A DNA stretch of 64,000 bases. Source: Apteryx mantelli (taxonomy: Eukaryota > Chordata > Aves > Apterygiformes > Apterygidae). The notes beneath the pieces are model-generated. The model did no database searches. It was not told where the DNA came from and saw only the letters and a program-made list of their open reading frames with translations. This document shows, piece by piece, positions 38,001 to 49,277 of the stretch. Made by a program: the position numbers and the translations under genes. The DNA is taken from assembly GCF_036417845.1 (NCBI RefSeq), contig NC_089994.1, positions 17,440,001 to 17,504,000 of the forward strand, in the 5' to 3' direction. The first letter of the stretch is position 1. Each line of letters begins with the position of its first letter.

Positions 38001-41000
38001 ATGGAGCAGCATTGATGCCTGTTGAATTCCACAACTATCGATAGGCAGCGATTCCTCCCGTTCCTGTTCCGCATGCATAGCTTTTGGTCTGGGGCCAATG
38101 TTGCTCTTGATAGGCATTGACCGTTTTTGACCTTGATGGGCCTTGACGAGTATTGATTTCCATACATATCGCTAGTGCACAACATCCCCCCCCCACCTCG
38201 CAAATTATTATACCCCCTTCCAACATCTCATATGCACCCTCCACTTAATATTAATATCAAACCCTATCGGTAGGTGTGGATATCTATGGATGTCGTGCGC
38301 TAGTGATAATTGCAACACAATTGCAGTCAACACCTCTACTGCTGTGAAGATTGCCTTGGCGTTGTTGATAGGTGTAATGGCCAGTACACCACTTTTCCAG
38401 ACCATCTGGAAGGTGGTGTACTCCAACAGTTCCTTGGACAGCACTGAGCAATTAGTTCAGCACGTCCGGGGACATCCACTGAGTCACCTGGATCATTACA
38501 TCTCCTTGGATATCATCCATCCGAGGACTGGCTGATCCTGTTTAGCTTATTTGAACTGACAGATCCACAGCCAAGGCAATCAGCACCCAAACAGTTACTT
38601 GGATCACATCTTATCCAGCTCTGTCAGCCCTCCACCCCTTGTGTCCTTTATTTCACACATTACTTTGCCTGTCAGTCTCACTCCCACCCTCCTGTCCTCC
38701 ATTTCCAACACTGCTCAGGTGTTTGTGATCACAGTAGATTCATGCATAACCAACCCATTGTTTGTCACTGTAGATAGTTGAATCTTGCCGCACAGGAATC
38801 TTCAAGCCAGATCCTCGTATCTACAAGCTCTGCTTGGAGCGCTTGGGTGTTCAGCCCCAGGAATCCATCTTCCTTGATGACATCAGCCAGAACCTAAAGG
38901 CAGCAGCCCAACTTGGCATTAAAACGGTGAAGGTACAAAGCAATGCAATCAGGGCAGGCTTTGGATATGGTTTCTAAGTCCAGAAACAGTGTTTGACTTG
39001 AATGGCTCAGCACTTCCAAGTGGCAGCGGCAGACCCATGTTGCCAAGCCTTTTGTTTTAGCCTGTCATTATTCCTGCAGGCTGTTGCAGGGTTAAAGGGG
39101 AGCACTGCTGGCAAAGTCTGCGCTGGCCTGTTTCGTTCCCAGCTCTAAACCCTACAACTAGTGTAACCTTGGAGAAGTCACTTCTCTTTCATAGACCTCA
39201 GTTCCCTATTACAGAAACAGCCTTAACCATGTGGCTAAGACAACCGTATCTGTCCAATATGAGATTTTAAGGGGTATTTAATAACCTTGTGGAAGCTCTG
39301 AGGCTTCACATACCTGTCATCTGAGGGCTGGATAACCCCCAAGCTTTGGAGATAGTGAGCACAGGGGTTTTACTGCAGTGAGGGGACCAGTTGGGAAGGA
39401 ACAAGCACAGGCCAGGTGGGAAGAGTGAACTCTGCTCCCTGTGCACACAGGGAATTCCAGCTCTTATTCCAGCCCAAGCTCACAGGGATGTGCCTGTACC
39501 ATTGGAATTGGACAGAGACCAAGGCAGGTGGCTCCACGAATACTGGTAACGGTTCTCCACGTTGGCAGGGACTGACCGACGAATGCCTGTGTGTCTTAAC
39601 AGATCAGTGCCTTTGGACTCGCAGATAAATGCATCACAAGTGTGCAGACCTCTTTATTTTATCTTCTGTCGTCCAATCTTTTTCCCTCTCTCCTGCTTTC
39701 AGGTTGATGATACAGAAGTAGCCCTCAAAGAGCTGGAAACCTGTCTGGGTTTTCCTCTGCAAGGGTTTGTTCCATATACTTGTTCAGTGAGACCAACCAT
39801 GGGGATCCCAAAAGATCGTCTCCAAAAGTACCTTGAAAATGTCCTCAGTGGCCAGGCAACAGGTATTGCAGTGCTTTTTGCTCTTCAGCCTGAAAGTTCA
39901 CATATCCTGGAGCCTTTGGTTCTTTCCATCATATGACAGATGGATTGAAAGTACTAACAAAAGGCTTCTCACCCTCCAAGCAAACATTGCAGCCTTTTAA
40001 GTTTCAGTGATCACTCACTGTTGAACTGGGAAGCAACATTTTAGGACTTCCTTGTGTGGGAGGGATTGAGCAAAAGTTGCCAAATGAATGCCAGGCATAT
40101 TCCTGGCCTATTGCCATCTGCGAGCTACTGCCATGGTCCCCAGGGATTTGGGACAGAGAAGCAACGTGTAGGTTCCTGGTTGCTGCAAATGAGATTCCAG
40201 CCCCAAGCACAGGAAGGGAAACTAGAACTGGAGAAGTGGTGAAAAGTAATTCCAGCCTGCGTTTCTGTCTGCTGATCCTTTGCTCGCAACCGTTCAGGTC
40301 CATTGATGTTACGGCAGTTTGGCCACGGAGAGTCTACCCGGACCTACTATGTCAAGTTTGGAGATAGCTCGCTAGTGCTGAAGAAGGAGTCCTCTAACCG
40401 TCTGCTTCCCGCAGGCCCTGCTGTCGCCAAGGAATACAGGTGAGAAGGCAGCTGCTCTGGCTGTGTTCCTGGTGCCAGCTGACTGGTGAAGACTGTTGTA
40501 GGAGATCCCCGACAGCCCTGTCCGAGGGACAGTGCTGTATTACAGCCTTGACTTTTCTGGTCCACATCACACACAGCTCGCACACTTGCCTCCCGCATTG
40601 TCTTCCCCTGCGTCTTGCAGTGTAGCTCCATATTCCAGTCTGTGATCCATCCATTCGCTACAGCTAGCGTGAACTGTCCTGGACTGAGAGACAAGGCTGT
40701 ACTGCTGCCCTGCAGCTGGGGGTGAACACACAGTTGGCACCCTGTGCTCAAAGCCCCCGTGGAAGGCACCCTTCCCACTCCCACGCTGTGCATCCTCCCG
40801 GGCCATGTGGCATAACACAGCTCTCCCAGCACATGTCAGGTGAAGCAGGATCCCTGTAGAAGTCCCTACGTCCCATGAGAACAGAGGTGATTTGAAAGCT
40901 CAGGATTCCTGGAGGAAAGATGGACTGACCCTGCCTGATAGATAGGGGCACGTTCCCCTAGTCACATTAAAGAGCATTGTGTGTGATTCCGGAATGACAC

Positions 41001-44000
41001 TCTTTGTTCTGAATTGGTGTCCCGCCAGGCGTAGCGAGGCATGGCTGCTGTTGTCTCCTCTGTTAACTAAAGGGCTGTCAGTAATTTTTGCCAAGTAAAC
41101 AAGTTGGTTATTCCCTCTCAGCCTGGTTCCAAAGAGGGCGATTGCATTCTGACTTGGGAGTTTCACGTGCATGGTCAGATACAGGTCCCGGCCCATCCTC
41201 TGCCTCTCTCCCCTTGGCTCGCAGACGTGCAGGCTCCCTCAGGTCTTCCTTCTCCCGTGCGCTGGTTCTCATGGCAGGGAGTAAGTGGCTGTGTGCCCCC
41301 TCCCAGGCCTCATTCGAGTGGGGGGCCTTGCTCAGCAGCCCGTGCCCAGCAGCGTGCCCCCTCGAGTGGGGTAGCTGCCTGGCTGCTCACGCTCTGTGGT
41401 GCCTGGCACCTCGAGTCGGAGGCAGGCTGCAGCACAGCTGGAAAATGAGCGGTGAGGAGCCTCGCTGAGGGCCGGTCCCCTTGCGGTGGGGCTGCGCTGC
41501 AAACCAGACCGCTGTGCCACACGCCTCTGCAGCGGCGGCAGAGCAGCAGGACGCGTGGGGGCTGGTGTGCTCTCCCCTTGGCTTTCCGGGGAGTGTGGTG
41601 GATGGATCCTGGGGTTCTGGGCCATATGAAGATTTTAGCGTGTTTCTCTCCCCTACCCCCAGCCATGTAATTTTAGTGTATTTAACACTGAGCACGGGAG
41701 TCTTTAATATTGTACATCTGCCTAGCAAAAATGCAGTTCTGGTATCGATTCCCTAATGCCTTTCTGTGCTGACATGGCTCTCTGACTTGCCCTGGCAGGG
41801 TGCTGAAGGCTCTCTCTGAGGCCGGTGTTCCTGTTCCCACTGTACTTGCTCTCTGTGAGGACAGAAGGTAATCTTGTCCCTTAGCTTTCGCTGTGTGTTT
41901 GATAACCTCAGCCGGAGCCCCGCAAAGGCAAGGAGAAAAGAGAAGAAGGGGGCGCTTGCGCCGGGGCTGGGTTAGGTGTGAGAACCCAGACAGGCAAACA
42001 GGGGTGTTTGTGCGGACTGGCACAGCAAAGGCTCAGTGACTCCAGGGATGCAAAGGGGGCTGTTGACCTGGAAGGATCCCTGGCCTGGCTGTTGTGTTTT
42101 AAAACATGAGATGCTGGTGGCTTGCAACTCCTAGTGCTGTTTTTGTAAGTGGAGTGTTTACAGAGTGGTTCTGGCCCCTGCCCCTCCTTCCTGCCTTCCC
42201 TTGGCTGTAGTGGTGGTGGTCTCCATACTCAGTTGTGGTTTAGCATCACTGCGTGCTGTTAAACAGCTGCTGGGATCTGTCCCAGGAGCTGCTGTGTCTC
42301 CCAAACCAGGCCTCATGAAAGTGCAGTGGCCTAACTAGTGTTCGCCCAGTCTTGGGCTAGAGGAGCCTCTAGAAGTTCAAAGGACTGTAACATTTTTATT
42401 TGGCTTGTTTGAGGTGTGTCCTTATTTTAGTAATTAATTAAAATGCTGTCTTCCTTTGAAAAACAACTACAAAACAGTTCTGTGGGGCTTTCTGCTGACT
42501 CTGGCTCAATATGCTCAGGTTTCCAATAAGAAGGTGATTTTTCCAACTGCCAGACCTCAGACTTGCCCCATGATCTAAAGATACGATAGCAGCAAGTCTG
42601 TGCCTGCAATGTGCTCTGTAGTTCAGTCCTTGGGGGACGAAGGAGAGACTCTGGCTCTCCCCGTAGCTGGCAGTCAGCACAGCTCTGCTCGGATCACTGC
42701 CGGCCACTGTAGTAAAGTGTCTCTCTGCTCTGCCAGGTAAATGCGTGCCCGCCGTTCATGATGTTTGCGTGCAGTCTGATGGCCAGGCTCCAGAGCACAC
42801 TGCGAGGGGAGCAGGGAGACCACTGGTGCTGTAGCCCAGCCCCAACCTCTGCTTCCTGGGGCTGGAGGGACCGAGACTGAGCATGCCGCAGCCGTGCCGC
42901 CAACGGGTGGCCTGAGCTGGGCCCGAGCCCAGGCCGCAGCGGGGAGAGAGTGCTCCCGGAGCAGTGCTCTTGAGGCTGCTCGTCGTGCCACACAGATAGG
43001 GCCTGGGGGCATGCTCGGGGTGCGGGTGAGGTCTGAGAGGTGACAGGGAGCAGGATTACCCTCAGACATGCTGGTTCCACCTTGCTTCCCCAGCACCCTT
43101 GGCACACCTTTCTACCTGATGGAGCACTGTGCTGGCCAAGTCTACAGGGACGTCTCCCTCCCCGGGCTGCAGCCTAGCCAGCGGAGGGCTATTTATGCTG
43201 CCATGAGTCAGGTCCTCTCCAGGATCCACAGCGTAGACCTCAGAGCAGCCAAGCTGGAGGACTATGGGGAGCATGGTGAGAGAAGGCTACGTATCCTCTA
43301 TCGCTGCTTTCTCTTCCTGGGTATCAGCATTTCAAGGGACAGGTTTGGGTACAGGAGTTGGGCAGACTTGGTGGCAGATGGGAAAGGGAAGGTGTGCAGC
43401 AGAGTGTCTGATCCCCAGGCCTGCTGTGAGCGTGTGGAAAGCTGCTTGGGATCCTCCATGTCTGCGTTTTGTAGTCCCGAGTTTCCTACCTTTAGCAAGA
43501 GCTGCACTGTGGCTTCAGGGGTAATGTGCTTGCTGCTGTCTCTGATGAAGCTTCCTCAGCTTGTCCAGTCTCTCTGCAGGGCTATCTCAGCTTCTGAGAG
43601 TTGGTAGAGAAGTTACATTTTTGTCCAGGATCGGATTATTTGCATCAGAATATCAAATCCAGAGCCTAGTTATGAATGTGCGAGACCCTTGGAAATAATC
43701 ATCAAATCCTTGGAGCTTATCTCGGGGTGCTGGGCAGAGACCTGTTTGGCTATTTGTTCCTGCCTGCACCTTTTGTGTGTCTGTTTTGAAGCTTCTTTGT
43801 GCCTATCCGTTTCCCTGAGAGCCTTCATTCCCTTATTGCAGGTAATTACATTCAGCGGCAAGTTCAGACCTGGACAAAGCAGTATCGAGCTATGGAAACA
43901 CATGTTATTCCAGCCATGGAGAGACTCATCGAGTGGCTGCCTCTGCACTTCCCTGAATCCCAGAGGACGACGGTGGTGCACGGTGATTTCAGGTACTGCT

Positions 44001-47000
44001 TGGCTGACGGCACTCCCCTGGACAGACCGTAGAGAGGGAGAGAGGGTGTAAAGCAACATGCAGGACCTAAAAAGGTGCTGAGCTGGGCTGGCCCAGCAAC
44101 CTCAGGGCAGCCTGAAAACCATGCTTTGGGTCAGGTTCAGCATGTTCTGGGTATGAGATCAAGGAGTGCCAGGAGCCCTTTGCGTCTTTTGCACCCAGAA
44201 CTCCCGCATTTTCCCCCATGTTTATTTGCCTACTGATCTGTGGCAGTTTAAACTGGTGCCCATTTTAGAGTGGGGCACGATGGGCAAGAACTGAAAGCCT
44301 GGAGCCCTGACATCTGGTTCCAGCCTTGCTGCCTGCTTGGCATTTCAGAGTTTCTTGGCGTGACTACTGCAAACACTGGTCTAATGCTGGGGGGTCATAA
44401 ACCATTTCTGCACTATTCAGAAATCAGTCCTGATGCAAGTTGCTAATGATATTTGGTGCTTAAAGAGTTTGCATGGTTGGTGAGATGCTGCAGGATGCAT
44501 GGCAAAACTTGCCTGCTGCCGGTGTTATGGATAAAGTCACTTGGGTGTGGTGGCTGTGGACAGGCGAGGAATGCTGAGAGCTACTTCAGCAAGGAGAACT
44601 TTTCTTCCTGTGTTGTCAGACCTTGGCTGCCAGGGCTGTGAGTCCCCGAGTGTAGATTTTTGCCGATTCTGGGCCAAAGCTCCTTCACACATGGTGTAGT
44701 ACACACAGTTTCTGTGTGACTGGAAGCAGGTGAGCTCTCTGCATCCTGGCAGGGATGTTGCCCTCTCTTTTTCCTCCTCAATAGGCTGCTGCCCTCTCCT
44801 GGGAGTCACCCTGCCACTGAAGGCTGTACTGAACAAAATCTATAGCACACAACGGTGCAGGGCCCTGAGTTATTGTATGCTTTAAGATGACCAGCAAATC
44901 CCCCTGGACAGGGACTTGCCTGCATTGCTTTTTGGATAGGCTGTCCTGTAACATCTGTTAATGATCTGAGGCTCCAAATCATCTTATTTTATTTTTCAAA
45001 GCACAGTTCAGTTCATTATTAACCAAGGAGTTCACTATTGAGTAATCTCAGTCCTTCCTGACCTATGCTTGCAGGAATTAATGTTTCACTTGTGCAGCCT
45101 CCCAAAGCAATTTTTGCACAGAGCAAAGAGCATTGGAAAGCACCTGCTGCTGCTGAGCACTGGCTTTTTTTCCCCCTCTTGGAACGTTTCTGACCTCTTT
45201 TCCCTCTGATACAGGCTGGATAACCTGATTTTTCATCCAGAGAGGCCAGAAGTCCTTGCTGTCCTTGGCTGGAAGCTTTCAACTCTAGGAGATCCCGTCT
45301 CTGATGTGGCAAATAACTGCATGGCCTACTTCCTGCCACCTCACTTTGATACACTGAGAGGTACAGAGAGGGGCGAAGTCACATTTGACAAATGGAGATA
45401 GGAATCAGAGTTTGGAAACAGACTGGCTCCTGCCCAGAGAGCTCAGCTGACAGTTGGGCTCATTGCATTTGAGAAGGGCTGCCTGTCTCCTACCATATTT
45501 CCTACTCTGTCCTTTCTGCTCTCCCTGAAGAACCTCCCCATCCCTCCAGGGCAGAGGCATCTTCCTGCATGTGCAGTGATTGCTGTGCCACGGTCACCCC
45601 ATCCCCAGTTTGTCTGGGATCTGCCACCCATTTGACGAGAAGATGCTCTGGCTGTGAGCTTGGCCATGTGCCCTCTCTATCACCCTGTTCATGAACACGG
45701 GCCTTTGTTAACAGTGGTGTCAGGGCTGGCCCCAGAGAGGAGGACCCTGCTTCACAGCTTGCAAATCTGGATTTAAAAATCCGTTTTGATTATTTTCTCT
45801 CTCACTTCAGCTGTAAAACTTGGGAACTTGTTTTCCAGAGGAATGAGAAGAAACAGACCTCCCTTGGGTGGAGGACCAAGCTGTGAACTAAGCCAGCCCA
45901 GAACAATTTTGTCTGTGAAGCTATACACTTGCTAAAAGGAAAAATCTAGGGGTAAACAGTTAGGAAAATTACTCCCTCATGCAGGAGGACGAACTACCAG
46001 CCGCTGCTTTCCCAGTCTCACCCCAGTGAAGAAAACTCCCTTGTATACTTTTCACCTAGGTGGGCTGGTGACAAACATCCATTGTTTTATATGGAGACAG
46101 CACGGCAGCAGTGCTGGATTCATTCTGTTATGTGAAGGGTGATTGTGGCTGAATTACTGCGGTCACACGTTTCCTGCATAGGTGAGAGCCACATCGCAGC
46201 CGAGCCCGGTCAGCTACCCCTGCCCATGCTGGCTGCAGTAGCTGTTAGCAGCTTCTCGGGTTTGTTTTATTCTGAGCTGTCCAGAGCTTCGGGGCTGGTC
46301 CTAGGTGGGTGCAGGTGCACCAGATCAGCCCATGCTTAGAATGACAACAGTGACTGTCTCCACTGCTCCGCAGCCCGCATGGGTCTGCAACAAGCCTCAG
46401 CATCCCAAGAACGCTCTGAGCTCCTCGCTGTCATCTGACTCACTGTTGCCTCTTTGCATCTTCCAGGCTTGCGGAAGTGTGATCTGGGGCGGCTGGGAAT
46501 CCCCACAGCAGAGGAGTATTCCCAGATGTACTGGGACCACATGGGAGTGGAGCGCCCCGAGAACTGGAATTTCTACATGGCCTTTGCCTTTTTCCGACTG
46601 GCCGTGATGCTGCAGGGACTGCACAGACGCTCTCTGACGGGTGAGGATCCCAGCCACGCCAGCCCCGCTCTGCGCCGGGCCGCTGCCTCGGTGCGGGGAG
46701 AGCTCTGGGGCGCAACCAGGGGAGGTCAGGCGGCAGCATGTGCTGCAGTGCTCGGGCACTCCTGGCTCTGTGTCCTGAGAGCTCTGAAATTGCAGGCAGT
46801 AAAGCAAAGCCTGGGAGATACCTGGCTCTGCAGGAGGCACAGGTAGTCTTGAGCTTTCATCGCAGAGCTTCCATAGGAAATGAGAGGTTGAAATGAGGGA
46901 TCTAGTTTTACCTCTGCATTTGGAGATGAGTGGTGTGGGAGTGTATGTGCAGCAAGTTATTGCTGCATGCAGGGAAGAGGGATGGGAATAGACTATCCTT

Positions 47001-47944
47001 AAAGCACAAAGCTGGGCCCCCCCCGCCCCCCCACCCCAGCACAGGCTCTGGAAGGTGTGAGGCTGTTGACTTCTCAGGCAGACTGTGTTGTGCAGTCAGG
47101 TCGTGTCCTGCAAACAGAAGAAAGGGCCAAAAGGGAGCACAAACAAAGCATTTCCCCATCTGCTGCTCTTTGCTGGATGCAAGTTCCAGTTTGCTTTCTG
47201 CATTTATCAGAGGTTGTTGTGTTGTCGCTTTTCTTTCACGGGAGAACTGAGCAGGGGCCAGAGTTCAGAGCTCAGAGATGTGTCCTACAGGTGGAGCTCT
47301 CAGACTTAGCACCAGCTTTAGCAGAGGCGCTCAGGAGGGTGTTGCTGTGAAGTCTCAATGGAGTTTATTTGCATACATCAGGTCTGACCTGGGAGTTTTG
47401 CTCAGAGAAAGACAAGATGTTATTTTGCTGTTCCTTAGAGAGTCTTTCTGAGCCCTGCGAGGCTGGCCTGGGCTAGGGCATGTGGGGATGTTTGGGATGT
47501 GGCTGCGTAATGTGGGTTGCATAACAGCAGAAGTGTCCGATTCTTCCCTTGTCACCAGGCCATGCGAGGCCAGCTCCGGGTGAAAGCTGCCGGGAGCATG
47601 CAGAGTTCGTGGCTGACCTGGCTTGGGATTTTGCTATAAAAGAAGGATTCCGTGTGTTTAACAGCCTCCCCGCCACGAAGCCTTTCATACGACCTTACAG
47701 TACATGGGCCAGGCTTGGGCCGCTCCTCACCAGGAGCTATGTTACCCAGCCACATCCCAGGGCAGCTCATGCGCCCAAAGTCCCTCTGATTGTTCCCCCC
47801 ACCAGCCTGTTGGGGACAGCCCAAGGTCTTTACTGCAAGCTGGAAAGGGCCATGGATGTCCAGTGGGGTCACCAGATTTCCCGGCACAGATGGACTCCAC
47901 ATTCTCTTCTTGAAAAATCTAAGGTGAGCCACTTTCCTTCTTAA
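35098..47944 (+). CDS. ACAD10: ACAD10, HAD-like plus APH kinase-like portion (acyl-CoA dehydrogenase half not found intact)
   Basis: ACAD10 is a mitochondrial/peroxisomal multidomain protein tied to fatty-acid and 4-hydroxy acid metabolism. Twelve exons join in phase: 35098-35275, 35817-35965, 36895-37089, 38774-38932, 39703-39862, 40298-40439, 41799-41867, 43094-43275, 43842-43992, 45215-45360, 46467-46640, 47559-47923. These give 690 codons. Reading through the last donor meets a stop at 47942-47944. The start [12 protein letters not shown] fits the human N-terminal length and makes an Arg-rich, acid-free targeting peptide; an in-frame ATG at 35005 is an alternative. HAD motifs: VIFDMNGVL (D45), [22 protein letters not shown] motifs: VVHGDFR LDN (H458-N465). 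The following LDWE motif reads LGWK (Gly480, Lys482), losing the metal-binding Asp. The segment near 47.85 kb is shorter than human. Human ACAD10 is 1059 residues with a C-terminal dehydrogenase domain; here only remnants follow. Confidence 0.9.
37434..38265. repeat. Higher-order minisatellite with inverted copy in ACAD10 intron 3
   Basis: Array 1 (about 37434-37575) and array 2 (about 37785-37985) consist of 18-21 bp units, each starting TAAT and ending in a G-rich run. Four unit types recur in fixed order, TAATAAGTG, TAATAAATG, TAATATGT, TAATARTTT, giving a higher-order period of about 80 bp. Between and after the arrays lie duplicated modules. One has core TATCGATAGGCA then CCTCCCGTTCCTG and TGTTGCTCTTG (about 37603-37690 and 38035-38120). 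The other has TATGGAGCAGCA then TGATGCCTGT (about 37718-37740 and 38000-38022). An inverted array copy is at about 38195-38262. The 168-residue minus-strand open frame across it comes from the repeat. Confidence 0.85.
38349..38581. repeat. Nested inverted repeats in ACAD10 intron 3
   Basis: An exact 12-bp inverted repeat, GATTGCCTTGGC at 38349-38360 and its complement at 38570-38581, encloses a strong short hairpin at 38383-38422. The hairpin stem has about 18 pairs with one bulge and one G-T pair and a 3-nt loop. It lies directly after the minisatellite and before exon 4. It may be the core of an old non-autonomous DNA transposon or a structured RNA segment. No family was recognised. Confidence 0.5.
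39162..39240 (+). repeat. MIR-like SINE fragment
   Basis: In ACAD10 intron 4, the string GTAACCTTGGAGAAGTCACT followed by a counterpart of the CCTCAGTTTCCTCATCTG segment matches the MIR core in plus orientation, strongly diverged. Confidence 0.6.
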
Positions 47945-48680
47945 AGTAACCTTACTTTGCTGCACCTACAGCAGGGTAGGTGCTCTTGGCATGCTTCTAG
48001 GTGCTCTTGGCATTCCTGATCACATTGGACACTTGCTTGTAGAGCCCCACAGCTAGGATTCCTTTGCTGGCAACATTCAGGTGGCAGAGTTCATGTTATG
48101 GGCAGCAGCGATTTCGGAGGCCAGGACTCCCTTCCAAGATGAACAGATTAATGCCAGGCCAGCTCTAATCACTGGCACTGCTCTGCCAAGGTGCAGGATC
48201 AACACATGCTGCCACCAAAGCCGATGGAGTCCCCAGAGCTTGGCTGGGCTTGGGCTTTTCAATGCCTGCCAGTCCAGTTCTTGATCACTCCCTTCTCCTG
48301 GCAGGACTCTGGAGCATCACTGCTGTCTCTGTGTGTGGGAAGGGCTAAGTCCATTCTGCTTGTTCCCAAGATGCTCCAGACGAAAGCGTGGCCGGGCCTC
48401 TTCATATGCTGGCTTGGGAGGTTCCTCAGATGGGGCAGGAAGCTCTCCTGCTCTCCCTGGCAGCAGCTCTCCCTGCGCTCACCTCCGTCAGCAAACAGCC
48501 TCCTGCCCAGTGATAAGGGTGTGATCGGCAGTGCAGATGCTGGGATGCCTCTTGGACTTTGACCCTGCCATCATCCTGGGCTCGTCCTGGGCACAGAGCA
48601 GCTACTGCTGCTCCTGCCCTGAATCTCTGAAGCAGAGGGACACTGGCTGTTCCTGGTGGGGTGGTGAGGAAGCAAACATA

Positions 48681-48745
48681 TCAGTGACTTGCCCATGGTC
48701 ACTTCGTGGGTCAGTGGCAAAGACGGGAGTAGCACCAGGTCTCTT
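48681..48745 (-). repeat. MIR-like SINE fragment
   Basis: CAGTGACTTGCCCATGGTCA, then GTCAGTGGCAAAGACGGGAG and CACCAGGTCTC, follow the reverse complement of the MIR core closely. Remarkably readable for an element family more than 200 million years old. Confidence 0.7.
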
Positions 48746-49277
48746 GAATTGTAGTATTTTAATTATGCATCTCTTCTTTCTGCCAATGCAAGGCAAGTTG
48801 GGCCAATAGGCAGGTATCAGGACACCTGGGTCCCCTTCCTGGCACTTCCCAGTGCTGCTGGTGGACATGGCGCAGCTCAGGGCTCTGGCAGCTCTGGGCT
48901 GGGAGGTGTTGTAAACAGATTTGCCGGGAGTGGAGTCCGAGGTAATCATTCACAGAGTGTGTCATGAAAGCAAACGCTGCTATCTGTGGGTTGCTACTGA
49001 GGTTATATTATTAACACATTCTAGTGACATTATCAAATTCTAGCATGTTGCTTAACTCCCTTTTAGCTGCCAAAAAGAAATCCCATTGGCTGTTCAGCCT
49101 TTAAGAAGCATTTCCTTGCGCTCAGGCAGAAACGAGCAAGAACCTGCATTTCAGGCTACTTAACGGCTGAGCCCCTAAGAAGGCAGAAAAGGACGAGAAA
49201 CAGCAGCTCTAGGGAACTTGGAAGTGCTGAGCTGGGCAGGTCTCCTCCTCCCTCTTCTTTCTCACTCTCTTCCTCAG

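Noticed and set aside
37697-38203. 168-codon minus-strand open frame rich in Tyr, Thr, Pro and His
   Set aside because: It is generated by the roughly 20-bp minisatellite units, which lack stops in that orientation. It is not a gene.
48300-48420. Plus-strand peptide with SLCVGRAKSILLVP, similar to a dehydrogenase block (LCVFMGKT...SVLLVP)
   Set aside because: It lies upstream of the remnant that should precede it in the protein, has no splice sites at the right places, and the match is short. Probably chance.
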